From contig NZ_JAJNOQ010000002.1 of NCBI RefSeq assembly GCF_021044775.1, positions 1 to 64,000 of the forward strand: 64,000 nucleotides of DNA, in the 5' to 3' direction. Below the pieces are notes generated by a model, which did no database searches, was not told where the DNA came from, and saw only the letters and a program-made list of their open reading frames with translations. Below, in pieces: positions 25,220 to 36,558 of the stretch. The translations under genes and the position numbers were made by a program. Every line of letters begins with the position of its first letter. The stretch's first letter is position 1. The DNA comes from Paraeggerthella hominis (lineage in GTDB: Bacteria; Actinomycetota; Coriobacteriia; Coriobacteriales; Eggerthellaceae).

Positions 25220-26086
25220 ATGCCCCTGCTAGAGATCGACGTGCTCGAAGACCCCCGGCTCGACGCGTACGCGCGCCTGACCGAAGCGCAGCTGCGCAGC
25301 AAGCTCGAACCCGAGAAAGGCATATTCATCGCCGAGTCGGGAAAGGTCATCGAGCGAGCGCTCGAAGCCGGCTTGGAGCCGCTGTCGATGCTCATGGAGG
25401 CGAAATGGGTTCCCGCTTTGCAGCCCGTCATCGATCGCATCGCCCTCGATCACCCCGAGGTGCCCGTGTTCGTCGCACCGCACGACGAGCTGGCGAAACT
25501 CACCGGCTTCGAGCTGACCCGCGGTGCGCTGGCCGCCTTCCGTCGCCCCAAGCCGCGCAGCGTTGCCGACGTGGTTGCCAACGCTCGGCGCATCGCGGTG
25601 CTCGAAGACATTACGAACCACACCAACGTGGGAGCCATCTTCCGCTCCGCCGCAGCGCTGAACTTAGATGCGGTGCTGGTCACGCCCTCGTGCTACGACC
25701 CGCTGTACCGGCGCGCCGTGCGCGTTTCCATGGGAACCGTGTTCCAAGTACCTTGGACCCGCATCGGAGACGATGACGCCGCCCGAGCAACGGGCCACAG
25801 CACCTGGGCGGAAGAGGGCGTCCCCCTGCTGCACAGTTTGGGCTTCAAAACGGCCGCCATGGCTCTTTCCGACGACTCCGTATCGCTTGACGACCCCGCT
25901 CTTGCCACCGAGGAAAAGCTGGCCATCGTGCTGGGAACGGAAGGCGACGGCCTTTCCCGCAGCACCATCGCACGCTGCGATTACACGGTGCGCATCCCCA
26001 TGGCCCATGGCGTGGATTCGCTCAACGTAGCTGCGGCGAGCGCGGTAGCCTTCTGGGAGCTGCGCGCACGTCCGTCGGCGCGCTAA
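25220..26086 (+). CDS. SpoU/TrmH-family RNA methyltransferase
   Basis: A 288-residue SPOUT-class 2'-O-ribose methyltransferase. An N-terminal substrate-binding region (SKLEPEKGIFIAESGKVIERAL) is followed by the knot domain with motif 1 NHTNVGAIFRSAAAL, motif 2 LAIVLGTEGDGLS and motif 3 VRIPMAHGVDSLNVAAASA. The target could be rRNA or tRNA. ATG 25220 has AAGGAAGAAGG before it and lies 14 bases after the hydrolase stop, so it is probably in the same operon. Confidence 0.9.
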   Translation: MPLLEIDVLEDPRLDAYARLTEAQLRSKLEPEKGIFIAESGKVIERALEAGLEPLSMLMEAKWVPALQPVIDRIALDHPEVPVFVAPHDELAKLTGFELTRGALAAFRRPKPRSVADVVANARRIAVLEDITNHTNVGAIFRSAAALNLDAVLVTPSCYDPLYRRAVRVSMGTVFQVPWTRIGDDDAARATGHSTWAEEGVPLLHSLGFKTAAMALSDDSVSLDDPALATEEKLAIVLGTEGDGLSRSTIARCDYTVRIPMAHGVDSLNVAAASAVAFWELRARPSAR

Positions 26087-26235
26087 AGCCAACGACGAGC
26101 CGCAAGCCGCATCGCCAGCACCGCGCCAGCGGGGGATCGCCCGCGCGACAACCGCTCAAGCACAGGAATCGCTCGGCCGCCGCAAACGAAAGCATGCGGC
26201 ACCTATGAATTCCATAGTCATTCGCTATTGTTTTA

Positions 26236-26264
26236 TTGACTCCCCAATCTGTACTTGCTAAAGT
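26236..26264 (+). promoter_or_regulatory. Promoter of the rhodanese gene
   Basis: TTGACT and TAAAGT are separated by 17 bases in an AT-rich stretch; the predicted start is near 26271, about 43 bases before the GTG start. Confidence 0.6.
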
Positions 26265-26313
26265 TACAGTTATTGCACGTACATACTGTACCGGCAGATA
26301 AGGAGCAAGGACC

Positions 26314-26793
26314 GTGAACCTTCGAACGAAACGCCTCGGCCTGGCACTGAGCCTTGCCGTCCTTGCAACAGCAGGGCTGCTGGCGCTTGTCGCCTGCTCG
26401 AACCCGTCGTCAACCCAGGAAGGAACAAGCATGGAGCGCACGAGCGAATCCGACGCATCATCCAACGCGCATCGAACCATAGATTCCATCGAGGCCCAAG
26501 GCTTGATCGAGCAAGGAGGCGTCACCGTAGTCGACGTGCGCACACCAAAGGAATACGCCGAACGACACATCCCCGGTGCCATCAACATTCCCGTTGAGAC
26601 CATCGGCGACCAGCAACCCGCCGAACTGACGGACCCGGATGCCGAGCTGCTGATCTATTGCCGCTCGGGAGTGCGCAGCAGGCAGGCCGCCGAGAAGCTG
26701 GTATCGCTGGGGTACAAAAACGTAACCGACATGGGAGGCATCATCGACTGGCACGGGGAAACAGTTGCAGGTTCCCAACCGAACGGCAGCTAG
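26314..26793 (+). CDS. Rhodanese-domain lipoprotein
   Basis: A 159-residue exported lipoprotein: signal peptide with lipobox LVAC (C29), a polar linker, and one rhodanese domain from about residue 55 (VVDVRTPKEYAERHIPGAIN). The active-site loop is YCRSGVRS, so the catalytic cysteine is kept and a sulfurtransferase role outside the membrane is possible. It starts at GTG with AAGGAG upstream. It stands alone with its own promoter. Confidence 0.9.
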   Translation: MNLRTKRLGLALSLAVLATAGLLALVACSNPSSTQEGTSMERTSESDASSNAHRTIDSIEAQGLIEQGGVTVVDVRTPKEYAERHIPGAINIPVETIGDQQPAELTDPDAELLIYCRSGVRSRQAAEKLVSLGYKNVTDMGGIIDWHGETVAGSQPNGS

Positions 26794-26808
26794 ATTCCAA
26801 GGTTACAG

Positions 26809-26918
26809 GTTCGCCTTGCAGGGCCGTGCGCGTCCCGCTCAAGCAGACACGTGGACGGGTATGGGCAAACTGTTCCGCACGACCAGCTGCGGGAAGCGCA
26901 CGGCCCTGCGAGGCGAAC
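26809..26918. repeat. Long inverted-repeat element (110 bp)
   Basis: Arms 26809-26838 and 26889-26918 pair at 28 of 30 positions; they enclose 50 bases. No protein coding. It begins 16 bases after the rhodanese stop and may end that transcript, but the arms are far longer than needed and there is no T-run. It resembles the other long inverted-repeat elements of the window in form but not in sequence. Confidence 0.7.
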
Positions 26919-27013
26919 ATAATGCCCGAACCCATGATGCTGAACCACAGGATTGCGCCACAACGCCGCCGATGCATGGCGAGTGCCGACCCACCATGCA
27001 CGAGCCAGAAAAA

Positions 27014-27045
27014 AACGTGCGGACGGGGCAAGCCGTCCGCACGTT
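27014..27045 (-). terminator. Intrinsic terminator of the universal stress gene
   Basis: A 13-bp perfect stem (AACGTGCGGACGG) with a 6-base loop, followed on the minus strand by a run of T. It lies 25 bases after the stop of the minus-strand gene. Confidence 0.88.
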
Positions 27046-27069
27046 GGCGAATCCATGCAAGAAGTGCGC

Positions 27070-27501
27070 TTACTTTGCAACCAGCACCGGAATCTTGGAG
27101 CCGTGCAGTATTTTGTGGCTCACGCTGCCCAAGTACTCTTTAAGGCCGCTCAAACCGCGATTCCCCACAACCACCAGGTCGTACTCGCGCTGATCGACCA
27201 GTTTGAGAATTTCGGTGGCAGGGTTCGTGCCTGTCAGCAACAAGGAGTCGATGCGAGCCGCCACGTCCTCGCGCACGTCCGCAACCGCTTCGGCCAGCAA
27301 ATCCTCCCCGTCGGAAATCATCATGTCGAGAATCTCTTTGAAGCTGGCCATCTGGCTCTCGTCCAGCAACGGGATGGGAACGACGTACGCGATGTCGATA
27401 TGCACCGCGGGATTGACTTCGGCCAAGCTGACGGCCATATCCAGAGCGCGGCGTCCGCCCTCGGATTCGTCGAACGCAACAAGCAGGTTGTTCACAGCCA
27501 T
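27070..27501 (-). CDS. Universal stress protein (UspA family)
   Basis: A 143-residue single-domain UspA protein with N-terminal LLVAFDESEGGRRAL and the C-terminal ATP-binding pattern VVVGNRGLSGLKEYLGSVSHKI (G-x2-G-x9-G-S). It should act in the cytoplasm under stress, with unknown specific role. The start is ATG 27501; an open frame upstream to 27741 carries the promoter instead of coding sequence. Confidence 0.92.
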   Translation of the reverse strand: MAVNNLLVAFDESEGGRRALDMAVSLAEVNPAVHIDIAYVVPIPLLDESQMASFKEILDMMISDGEDLLAEAVADVREDVAARIDSLLLTGTNPATEILKLVDQREYDLVVVGNRGLSGLKEYLGSVSHKILHGSKIPVLVAK

Positions 27502-27558
27502 AATCGGCCCCCTTTCGGTCGCGGCAGGCCCTGAGCCCACCGCCTCTGCTTCCCCTTC

Positions 27559-27587
27559 AGTATAAGACTTTTTCCCTACTCTGACCA
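27559..27587 (-). promoter_or_regulatory. Promoter of the universal stress gene
   Basis: On the minus strand TGGTCA (27587-27582) and TATACT (27564-27559) are 17 bases apart, about 60 bases before the ATG. Confidence 0.6.
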
Positions 27588-27701
27588 CGGAAAACAGGTA
27601 ACGTGAGCGTAGCGAAAGCAATTCGGGAAATCCACCTGCTCCCCCACCTTGCCGCCCTGCCCCCAACCTCCGTCCCGCCGCCTCGACCGGCCCTGCAACC
27701 G

Positions 27702-27730
27702 CGAAGGGCCCGGCAATGCCGGACCCTTCG
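27702..27730 (-). terminator. Hairpin after clpB
   Basis: CGAAGGG-TCCGGC pairs with GCCGGGCCCTTCG around a small loop, 23 bases after the clpB stop codon. No T-run follows. Confidence 0.6.
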
Positions 27731-27752
27731 CTCGTTCGCATGAAAAGATACG

Positions 27753-30410
<2,658 letters not shown>

Positions 30411-30454
30411 ATACGTTCCTCCTTCGCTTTCGTCTATGGCAAAAGCAGGTCTAG

Positions 30455-30847
30455 CTAGGGTAGCTGTCGAAACGAGGGCGGCAGGTCGGAAACGCGCACC
30501 AGGGCGCTGACGCTCTCGCGCGTTTCCAGCTCGTGCACGCGGTCGGCCAGGCGGCGAACGCGTTTGTGCAGGTCGTCAAGTTCGTTGTCGCGCTCGTCAA
30601 GGCGCCCCTGCAAATCCAGAATGCGGATGACGCCTGCCAAGTTGATACCCTCGCCCGTCAGCTCGTTAATAAGCTCCAGGCGTTCGATGTCCGCTTGCGA
30701 GTACATGCGGGTGTTGCCGCTGGTGCGCTGCGGAGACACGAGGCCCTTCTGCTCGTAAGCACGCAAGGTCTGGGGATGCACGCCAGCCAGCTGCGCGGCC
30801 ACGCTGATCATGTACAGCGGGCGGTTGCGGTCGGTACGTTCGCTCAT
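30455..30847 (-). CDS. hspR: Heat-shock repressor HspR (MerR family)
   Basis: A 130-residue MerR-fold regulator with the HspR opening PLYMISVAAQLAGVHPQTLRAYE, RTSGNTRMYSQADIERL, and a C-terminal coiled coil (RLDERDNELDDLHKRVRRL). HspR represses dnaK and clpB at normal temperature, using DnaK as co-repressor in Streptomyces. Its start overlaps the dnaJ stop by four bases (ATGA), so it is auto-regulated as part of the operon. Confidence 0.94.
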   Translation of the reverse strand: MSERTDRNRPLYMISVAAQLAGVHPQTLRAYEQKGLVSPQRTSGNTRMYSQADIERLELINELTGEGINLAGVIRILDLQGRLDERDNELDDLHKRVRRLADRVHELETRESVSALVRVSDLPPSFRQLP

Positions 30848-31794
30848 TGCGCCCAGCTCCTCACGTCTTCCGTCGTCGCAGCCAGGTAATCTTCCATAGC
30901 CTTCTTCTGGCCTTCGTTCATTTCCTTCGGAACCAGCACCTTGACGGCAATTTTCAGATCGCCCGAGCCCTCGCCCTTCACCTTGGGAGCGCCCTTGCCG
31001 CGCACGGTCAGAACGGTGTCGTCCTGCGTGCCGGCGGGAACCTTCACGCGCACCTTCGTGCCGTCAGGCGTGGGAACCACCACGCTCGCGCCCAGCGCCG
31101 CCTCGGCCACGCTTACCGGCACGTCCATGAGCACGTCGGCGCCCTTGCGGCTGTAGTAGGGATGCTCGTCGATCTTGGTGGTGATCAGCAAGTCGCCCGA
31201 TGCGCCGCCGTTTTCGCCCGGACCGCCCTTGCCCTTGAAGCGCAGACGACCGCCGTCGACGGCGCCGGCCGGAATCTTCACCGTCAAGGTTTCCGATTCG
31301 CCGCGGCCCGGAACGCGCACGGTCACACGCTTCTCGGCACCCGAAAACGCCTCGTCGAACGTCACGTTCAACGTCACGTTCATGTCCTGGCCCTTGCGCG
31401 GGCGCGGCTGGCGGGCGCCGCCGAAACCGGAGCCGTTGAAGTCCCAATCGGAACCGAAGGCCCCTTCTCCGTGGCGAATGCTCTCCAGAATATCGGCCCA
31501 GCTGCCGAAGCCACCCGCGCCGCCGCCGAAGATGTCTTCGACGTTCACGGCACCGCCGCCCCAGCCTTGGGGAATATGGTTCTCGTTTGCCGTGCCGTAC
31601 TGGTCGTACAGCTTGCGCTTCTTGTCGTCGGAAAGAACCTCGTACGCCTCGTTGATCTCCTTGAACTTCGCTTCGTCGCCGCCGGCGTCGGGATGGTGCG
31701 TTCGTGCCAGCTTGCGGAACGCCTTCTTTATCTCATCGGCCGTCGCCGTGCGTGGAACGCCCAGCGTCTTGTAATAGTCGGGAGTGGCCGACAT
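30844..31794 (-). CDS. DnaJ-family co-chaperone without zinc finger (class B)
   Basis: A 316-residue Hsp40. The N-terminal J domain has the HPD motif (ARTHHPDAGGDEAKFKEINEAYEVL region), followed by a glycine/phenylalanine-rich segment and two C-terminal beta-barrel domains. The cysteine-rich zinc-finger domain (four CxxCxGxG repeats) of classical DnaJ is wholly absent and there is no cysteine in the protein, so it is CbpA-like. This is unusual for the dnaJ that follows grpE in actinobacterial operons. ATG 31794 has GGTGGAG upstream. The gene still sits in the operon with dnaK, grpE and hspR and should stimulate the DnaK ATPase. Confidence 0.9.
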   Translation of the reverse strand: MSATPDYYKTLGVPRTATADEIKKAFRKLARTHHPDAGGDEAKFKEINEAYEVLSDDKKRKLYDQYGTANENHIPQGWGGGAVNVEDIFGGGAGGFGSWADILESIRHGEGAFGSDWDFNGSGFGGARQPRPRKGQDMNVTLNVTFDEAFSGAEKRVTVRVPGRGESETLTVKIPAGAVDGGRLRFKGKGGPGENGGASGDLLITTKIDEHPYYSRKGADVLMDVPVSVAEAALGASVVVPTPDGTKVRVKVPAGTQDDTVLTVRGKGAPKVKGEGSGDLKIAVKVLVPKEMNEGQKKAMEDYLAATTEDVRSWAQ

Positions 31795-31874
31795 GCGCTC
31801 CACCTTCCTTTCAATGTGAGGAGGCCCACGACATCGCGCCGAAGCCTCGCTGTTACCTGTTCATCATTAAGCAA

Positions 31875-31904
31875 AAGCGGGCTACCGTATGGTGTCGCCC
31901 GCTT
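31875..31904 (-). terminator. Hairpin between grpE and dnaJ
   Basis: AAGCGGGC pairs with GCCCGCTT (8-bp perfect stem, 14-base loop) just after the grpE stop; on the minus strand TTTTGCTT follows. It looks like a weak internal terminator or processing site that would lower dnaJ-hspR-clpB expression relative to dnaK-grpE. Confidence 0.5.
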
Positions 31905-31913
31905 ACCGTTGCT

Positions 31914-32666
31914 TTACTTCTTTTCCGCGTCTTCCTGCGGCTTTTCGCGTTTTGGTCCGCCGGTGGTAACGGTCACCATTGCGGGTCTCAAGACCTTTGA
32001 TCCCATCTTGTAACCCTTTTGGTACACTTCGCTCACCGTTTCGTCGGGGACGCTTGCGTCATCGACCGTGGCAACCGCCTGGGCTTCCAGCGCATCAAAC
32101 GCCTCGCCCGCCGGATCGATAACCTGCACGCCGTCCTTCGTCAGCACGCCGACGAACTTCGCATGCACCGCCTTCACGCCGTCGAACAGTCCTGTTTCAC
32201 CGTTCTTGGCTGCGTAGTCGATAGTGCGCTCGAAGTCGTCGATGACGGGGATCAGCCCGGAAACAAGCTTCTCCGTAGCGCGCGCTTTCTCGACTTCGCG
32301 CTGCTCGGTCGTGCGGCGACGGTACGTATCCCACTCGGCATGCAAGCGCATGAACTTGTCCTGCCACTCGCGCGCTTCCGCCTGGGCCTGGGCGACCAGC
32401 TCGTCGTTGGTCGGCTGGGCTTCCGCAGCAGCCTCGGCGCCTTCGGCCGAAGCCGCTCCAGGGGCGCCGCCCTCGGCCGATCCTTGCGGATCGACCGGGA
32501 CAGCATCGGCCACGGCGTCGGAAGAGGAGGGGGCGCCGTCGCCCGCGTTGGCATCGCGTCCCTGCTGCTGAGACTCCTCGGCAGCAGCGCGGACGTCTTC
32601 AATGGGGATCTGCTTGCCTTCGCCTTGCGCCGCGCGCGCCGGCGAGGGTGTGCTCGGCTGGGCCAT
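31914..32666 (-). CDS. grpE: Nucleotide exchange factor GrpE
   Basis: A 250-residue GrpE, the nucleotide exchange factor of DnaK. The first 100 residues are low-complexity (alanine, glutamate, glutamine), followed by the coiled-coil (WQDKFMRLHAEWDTYRRRT) and the C-terminal beta domain (GVQVIDPAGEAFDALEAQAV). The C-terminus is lysine-rich. It begins 5 bases after the dnaK stop with a GAAGGGAAG site. Confidence 0.93.
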   Translation of the reverse strand: MAQPSTPSPARAAQGEGKQIPIEDVRAAAEESQQQGRDANAGDGAPSSSDAVADAVPVDPQGSAEGGAPGAASAEGAEAAAEAQPTNDELVAQAQAEAREWQDKFMRLHAEWDTYRRRTTEQREVEKARATEKLVSGLIPVIDDFERTIDYAAKNGETGLFDGVKAVHAKFVGVLTKDGVQVIDPAGEAFDALEAQAVATVDDASVPDETVSEVYQKGYKMGSKVLRPAMVTVTTGGPKREKPQEDAEKK

Positions 32667-32671
32667 GGCGA

Positions 32672-34582
32672 TTACTTCCCTTCCTTCGTGTCGTCGTCTT
32701 CGACAACCTCGTAGTCAGCTTCAATGGTGTCGTCGGCAGGAGCCGTCTCAGCGGCAGCCGCACCGGCACCGGCAGCGGCGCCCTCGGTGGAGTACACGAC
32801 CTCGGCCAGCTTGTACCCGGCCTGCTGCATCTTCTCGGTCGCAGCCTTGATGGCATCCATATCGGAGCCCTCCAGAGCCGTCTTCGCCTCGGCGATGGCC
32901 TCTTCGGCAGCAGCCTTCACGTCAGCCGGAGCCTTGTCGCCCACTTCGGCCAGCGTCTGCTCGGTGGCGTTCACCAAAGCGTCGGCGTTGTTGCGGATCT
33001 CGACTTCTTCCTTGCGCTTCCTGTCCTCTTCAGCATGCTGCTCGGCATCCTTCACCATGCGCTCGACCTCGTCGTCGTTCAGCGCGGTGGAGCCGGAGAT
33101 GGTGATCTGCTGCTGCTTGCCGGTGCCCAGGTCCTTGGCCGACACGTTCACGATGCCGTTGGCGTCGATGTCGAACGTAACCTCGATCTGAGGCACGCCG
33201 CGACGAGCCGCGGGGATGCCGGTCAGCTGGAACTTGCCCAGCGTCTTGTTGTCGCCCGCCATCTGACGCTCGCCCTGCAGGACGTGGACCTCGACCGACG
33301 TCTGGTTGTCCGACGCGGTGGAGTAGATCTCGGTCTTGCGGGTCGGGATGGTGGTGTTGCGGTCGATCATCTTGGTCATCACGCCGCCCATGGTCTCGAC
33401 GCCCAGCGAAAGCGGGGTCACGTCCAGCAGCAGGATGCCCTCGACGTCGCCAGCCAGCACGCCGCCCTGGACGGCAGCGCCCATGGCCACGACCTCGTCC
33501 GGGTTCACGGACATGTTCGGGTCCTTGCCGGTGAGCTTCTTCACGATGTCCTGCACGGCGGGCATACGGGTGGAGCCGCCCACCAGAATGACCTCGTCAA
33601 GGTCGCCGGACTTGAGGCCCGCGTCCTTGAGCGCGCGCTCGACAGGGGTGCGAACGCGATCCAGCAGGTCCTTCGTGATGCGCTCGAACTCAGCGCGGGT
33701 CAGCGTGTAGTCCAGGTGCTTCGGGCCGGACGCGTCAGCCGTGATGAAGGGCAGGTTGATGTTGGCCTGCGTGGTGGAGGACAGTTCCATCTTCGCCTTC
33801 TCGGCGGCTTCCTTCAGACGCTGCAGAGCCATCTTGTCGGCACGCAGGTCAATGCCGTTTTCAGCCTTGAACTTATCAGCCATCCAGTCGATGACGCGCT
33901 GGTCCCAGTCGTCGCCGCCCAGGTGGTTGTCGCCTGCGGTAGCCGCAACCTCGAATACGCCGTCGCCCAGCTCGAGAATGGACACGTCGAACGTGCCGCC
34001 GCCCAGGTCGAAGACGAGGATCTTCTCGTCCTTGTTGGTCTTGTCAAGGCCGTAGGCCAGCGCAGCGGCCGTCGGCTCGTTGATGATGCGAAGCACTTCG
34101 AGGCCCGCGATCTTGCCGGCGTCCTTGGTGGCCTGGCGCTGAGCGTCGTTGAAGTACGCGGGAACCGTGATGACCGCCTGGGTCACCGGGCCGCCCAGCT
34201 GCTTCTCGGCGTCGTTCTTGAGCTTCTGCAGAACCATGGCGGAGATTTCCTCCGGCGTGTAGTCCTTGCCGTCGATGTCGACGACCGCGCGACCGTCCTT
34301 GCCCTTCTGGACCTTGTAGCTGACGGTCTTCTGCTCTTCGCCCGTCTCGTTAAAGGAACGGCCGATGAAGCGCTTCACGGATGCAACCGTGTTCTCGGGA
34401 TTGGTGACGGCCTGGTTCTTCGCGGCCTTGCCCACCACGCGCTCGCCGTCCTTACGGAAGCCTTCGACGGACGGCGTGGTGCGGTCGCCCTCGGCGTTAA
34501 CGAGGATTTCGGGCTCGGAGCCCTCCATCACGGCCATGGCGGAGTTCGTGGTGCCCAAGTCGATGCCTAGAATCTTACCCAT
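32672..34582 (-). CDS. dnaK: Chaperone protein DnaK (Hsp70)
   Basis: A 636-residue Hsp70. The N-terminal ATPase has GIDLGTTNSAMAV and VFDLGGGTFDVSIL, the linker region DVTPLSLGVETMGG opens the substrate-binding domain, and the C-terminal lid ends in the acidic DDDTKEGK. It has the short ATPase loop of Gram-positive DnaK proteins (no insertion after residue 80). I prefer the second ATG (34582), which has GAGGAAG 7 bases upstream; the first ATG is too close to that site. First gene of dnaK-grpE-dnaJ-hspR-clpB. Confidence 0.96.
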   Translation of the reverse strand: MGKILGIDLGTTNSAMAVMEGSEPEILVNAEGDRTTPSVEGFRKDGERVVGKAAKNQAVTNPENTVASVKRFIGRSFNETGEEQKTVSYKVQKGKDGRAVVDIDGKDYTPEEISAMVLQKLKNDAEKQLGGPVTQAVITVPAYFNDAQRQATKDAGKIAGLEVLRIINEPTAAALAYGLDKTNKDEKILVFDLGGGTFDVSILELGDGVFEVAATAGDNHLGGDDWDQRVIDWMADKFKAENGIDLRADKMALQRLKEAAEKAKMELSSTTQANINLPFITADASGPKHLDYTLTRAEFERITKDLLDRVRTPVERALKDAGLKSGDLDEVILVGGSTRMPAVQDIVKKLTGKDPNMSVNPDEVVAMGAAVQGGVLAGDVEGILLLDVTPLSLGVETMGGVMTKMIDRNTTIPTRKTEIYSTASDNQTSVEVHVLQGERQMAGDNKTLGKFQLTGIPAARRGVPQIEVTFDIDANGIVNVSAKDLGTGKQQQITISGSTALNDDEVERMVKDAEQHAEEDRKRKEEVEIRNNADALVNATEQTLAEVGDKAPADVKAAAEEAIAEAKTALEGSDMDAIKAATEKMQQAGYKLAEVVYSTEGAAAGAGAAAAETAPADDTIEADYEVVEDDDTKEGK

Positions 34583-35055
34583 TATCATGCTTCCTCTCTG
34601 TTGGAGTTTGTAACCAATGTTCACGTGTCAGCAGTTGTTGTATTCGCATGCAATGCGCGCTCGGGAGCGCGCGGTCGTCAGCAAGGACCAAGCAAAAGGT
34701 GCTGCCTCGACGCTCAATCCGCTTTCGATGTTTTGGAATATATAATCTAAGTCTTTGGTTGTCAAGTTAGTTACCAATTTGTCACACAAGTTATTTCAAC
34801 ACGCCAACTATAGACACCGCAGCAACTCCTTCAGGGGCAATTCGGCACTTGTTACGCAGCATGCACGCACCTGTTGCAAGGCCGACGCTTCCGACAAGTT
34901 CACAAGACCGCGGACCAGCCCGCGAAGCAACGGCGCAGCCCGCGCAAGAATGAAAAGCCGGGCGCGAAGCGGCGGCAGCACCGGCGGCCAGAAGCGCCGG
35001 GGCAACCGGATGAAGACCCGCCGATCGAAAGCGTTGCGCGCCTAGCGCCGAACGC
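34583..35055. other. dnaK leader and upstream non-coding region
   Basis: No gene is seen. It holds the dnaK promoter, a leader of about 150 bases with a GC hairpin (GCGCGCT-CGGG-AGCGCGC at 34655-34672), and beyond the promoter two direct copies of TAACTTG 23 bases apart and TTGT-GTG-ACAA. A full HspR-type site (CTTGAGT-N7-ACTCAAG) was not found. The stretch 34860-35050 shows no signal. Confidence 0.6.
34737..34765 (-). promoter_or_regulatory. dnaK: dnaK operon promoter
   Basis: On the minus strand a consensus TTGACA (34765-34760) and TATATT (34742-34737) are 17 bases apart. Transcription should start near 34730, giving a 148-base leader. Confidence 0.78.
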
Positions 35056-35092
35056 AAAAAAGCTCCCGCCTCCTACGAAGGAGACGAGAGCT
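35056..35092 (-). terminator. Intrinsic terminator of the ferredoxin gene
   Basis: On the minus strand AGCTCTCGTCTCCT pairs with AGGAGGCGGGAGCT with few mismatches and is followed by six T. It lies 37 bases after the stop codon. Confidence 0.85.
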
Positions 35093-35128
35093 TCAAATTC
35101 GCTCAAGCGAGCAGTCCGAGTGAGGAAG

Positions 35129-35317
35129 TTACTCTTCGACAACCTCGGGAATGGCGCCCATGGGGCACTCTTCAACGCAATCGCCGCATGCGATGCAGGC
35201 GTCCTCGTTCACGACCTCAGCGACGCCGCCAACGACTTCGAGCACTTCCTGCGGGCACGCATCGACGCAGATGCCGCAGCCGATGCACTCATCGGCTTCG
35301 ATAACCGGGTGAGCCAT
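35129..35317 (-). CDS. 2x[4Fe-4S] ferredoxin
   Basis: A 62-residue bacterial-type ferredoxin with two full cluster motifs, CIGCGICVDACP and CIACGDCVEECP. It is a soluble low-potential electron carrier. It has a strong ribosome site (AAGGAG) and its own terminator, so it is a single-gene unit. The partner enzymes are not shown by context. Confidence 0.94.
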   Translation of the reverse strand: MAHPVIEADECIGCGICVDACPQEVLEVVGGVAEVVNEDACIACGDCVEECPMGAIPEVVEE

Positions 35318-35527
35318 GATAACACTCCTTCTCGTCTTTAAAGCAACCCAGCGCCAAGGCCGGAGGGCTTCCCCAAAACTTCATGCCCGCAAGATACCAT
35401 TATTCCCGCCGATTGCAAGAAAAAATGGTGAAATTCTCAGGGTGCGGCGCGAAAAGCGCCGTCGATTTACCATCGACAACCGCGCGGCGCTTTCAAGTCC
35501 CGCTTCAACAAGAACGGCTTCGAATAT

Positions 35528-36550
35528 CTAGCAAATTCTGGGCAGTTGTTCCCCCACCAGCATGTCGAGAATGCGCGTGCCGCCGAAAGCCGTGCGCAAG
35601 AACACCTTGGAGCCGCGTTCCGGCTGCGCAGCGGAAACCTCTCCGATCATGGCGGCGTCGGCACCGTAGCGGTTCGCACGCATGGCAGCCAACGCGGCTT
35701 CGGCCTGATCGGCGGCTACCACGCACACCATTTTGCCCTCGTTCGCCACCTGAAGCACGTCGTAACCCAGCATGTCGCACGCGCCCTGTACGGCAGGCTT
35801 TACGGGAACGGCATCCTCTTCGATCGTGATGTCGGTCCCCGACTGCGCCGCAAGCTCGTTCAGCGTAGACGCCAAACCGCCGCGCGTAGGGTCGCGGAAG
35901 CAGCGCGTAGAAGGAGCCGCCGCAAGCACGTCGGCGATCAAATGGTTGAGGGGCGCGGCGTCGCTTTCCAGGTCAGCCGAGAACGAAAGAGATTCGCGAC
36001 AGCTCATGATGGTGATGCCGTGATCGCCCAAGGTTCCCGTGACCAGCACTTTATCGCCAGGCTGGCACCGCGACCCGCCCAGGTCGATGCCTTCGGAAAG
36101 CGTGCCCACGCCCGAGGTGTTGATGTACACCCCATCGCCATGACCGCGGTTGACCACCTTCGTGTCACCGGTGACCAGCGCAACGCCCGCTTCGCGAGCG
36201 CATTCGGCCATCGATGCACAAATGCGCTTCAAATCCTCGATGGGAAATCCCTCTTCCAGCACGAATCCGCAGCTCAGATAGCGTGGCGTTGCGCCGCTTG
36301 TAGCCACATCGTTCACCGTGCCGCACACGGCCAAACGACCGATATCGCCGCCGGGGAAAAAATGCGGAGTAACCACGAAGCTGTCGGTTGAAAACGCCAA
36401 GCGCTCGCCCGGAGCAGGGGCGGGCAGCACCGCCGCATCGTCACCGCGCAACAGCTCGTCTCCGGCGTACGCCGCGAAGAAAACTTCGTCTATGATGCGT
36501 TTCATCATGGTACCGCCACTGCCGTGGCCCAACATGACCGTCGTGTCCAT
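35528..36550 (-). CDS. hypE: Hydrogenase maturation protein HypE
   Basis: A 340-residue HypE of the AIR-synthase fold. The N-terminus has MLGHGSGGTMMKRII, the ATP site GGDIGRLAVCGTVNDVA and the C-terminus ends in PRIC, where the last cysteine receives the carbamoyl group that becomes the cyanide ligand of [NiFe] hydrogenase. The other hyp genes are not next to it on this side; its upstream neighbour is nikR, 8 bases away, which points to nickel-responsive expression. Confidence 0.95.
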   Translation of the reverse strand: MDTTVMLGHGSGGTMMKRIIDEVFFAAYAGDELLRGDDAAVLPAPAPGERLAFSTDSFVVTPHFFPGGDIGRLAVCGTVNDVATSGATPRYLSCGFVLEEGFPIEDLKRICASMAECAREAGVALVTGDTKVVNRGHGDGVYINTSGVGTLSEGIDLGGSRCQPGDKVLVTGTLGDHGITIMSCRESLSFSADLESDAAPLNHLIADVLAAAPSTRCFRDPTRGGLASTLNELAAQSGTDITIEEDAVPVKPAVQGACDMLGYDVLQVANEGKMVCVVAADQAEAALAAMRANRYGADAAMIGEVSAAQPERGSKVFLRTAFGGTRILDMLVGEQLPRIC

Positions 36551-36558
36551 ACTGCTCC

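Noticed and set aside
32648..34570. A 640-codon open frame on the plus strand
   Set aside because: Exact antisense of dnaK, with leucine/valine/aspartate-rich sequence produced by the codon bias of dnaK. A known artefact; dnaK is certain.
34583..34860. Classical HAIR site (HspR box) at dnaK
   Set aside because: I looked for CTTGAGT-N7-ACTCAAG and found only direct TAACTTG copies and a TTGT-GTG-ACAA repeat, so I do not call it.
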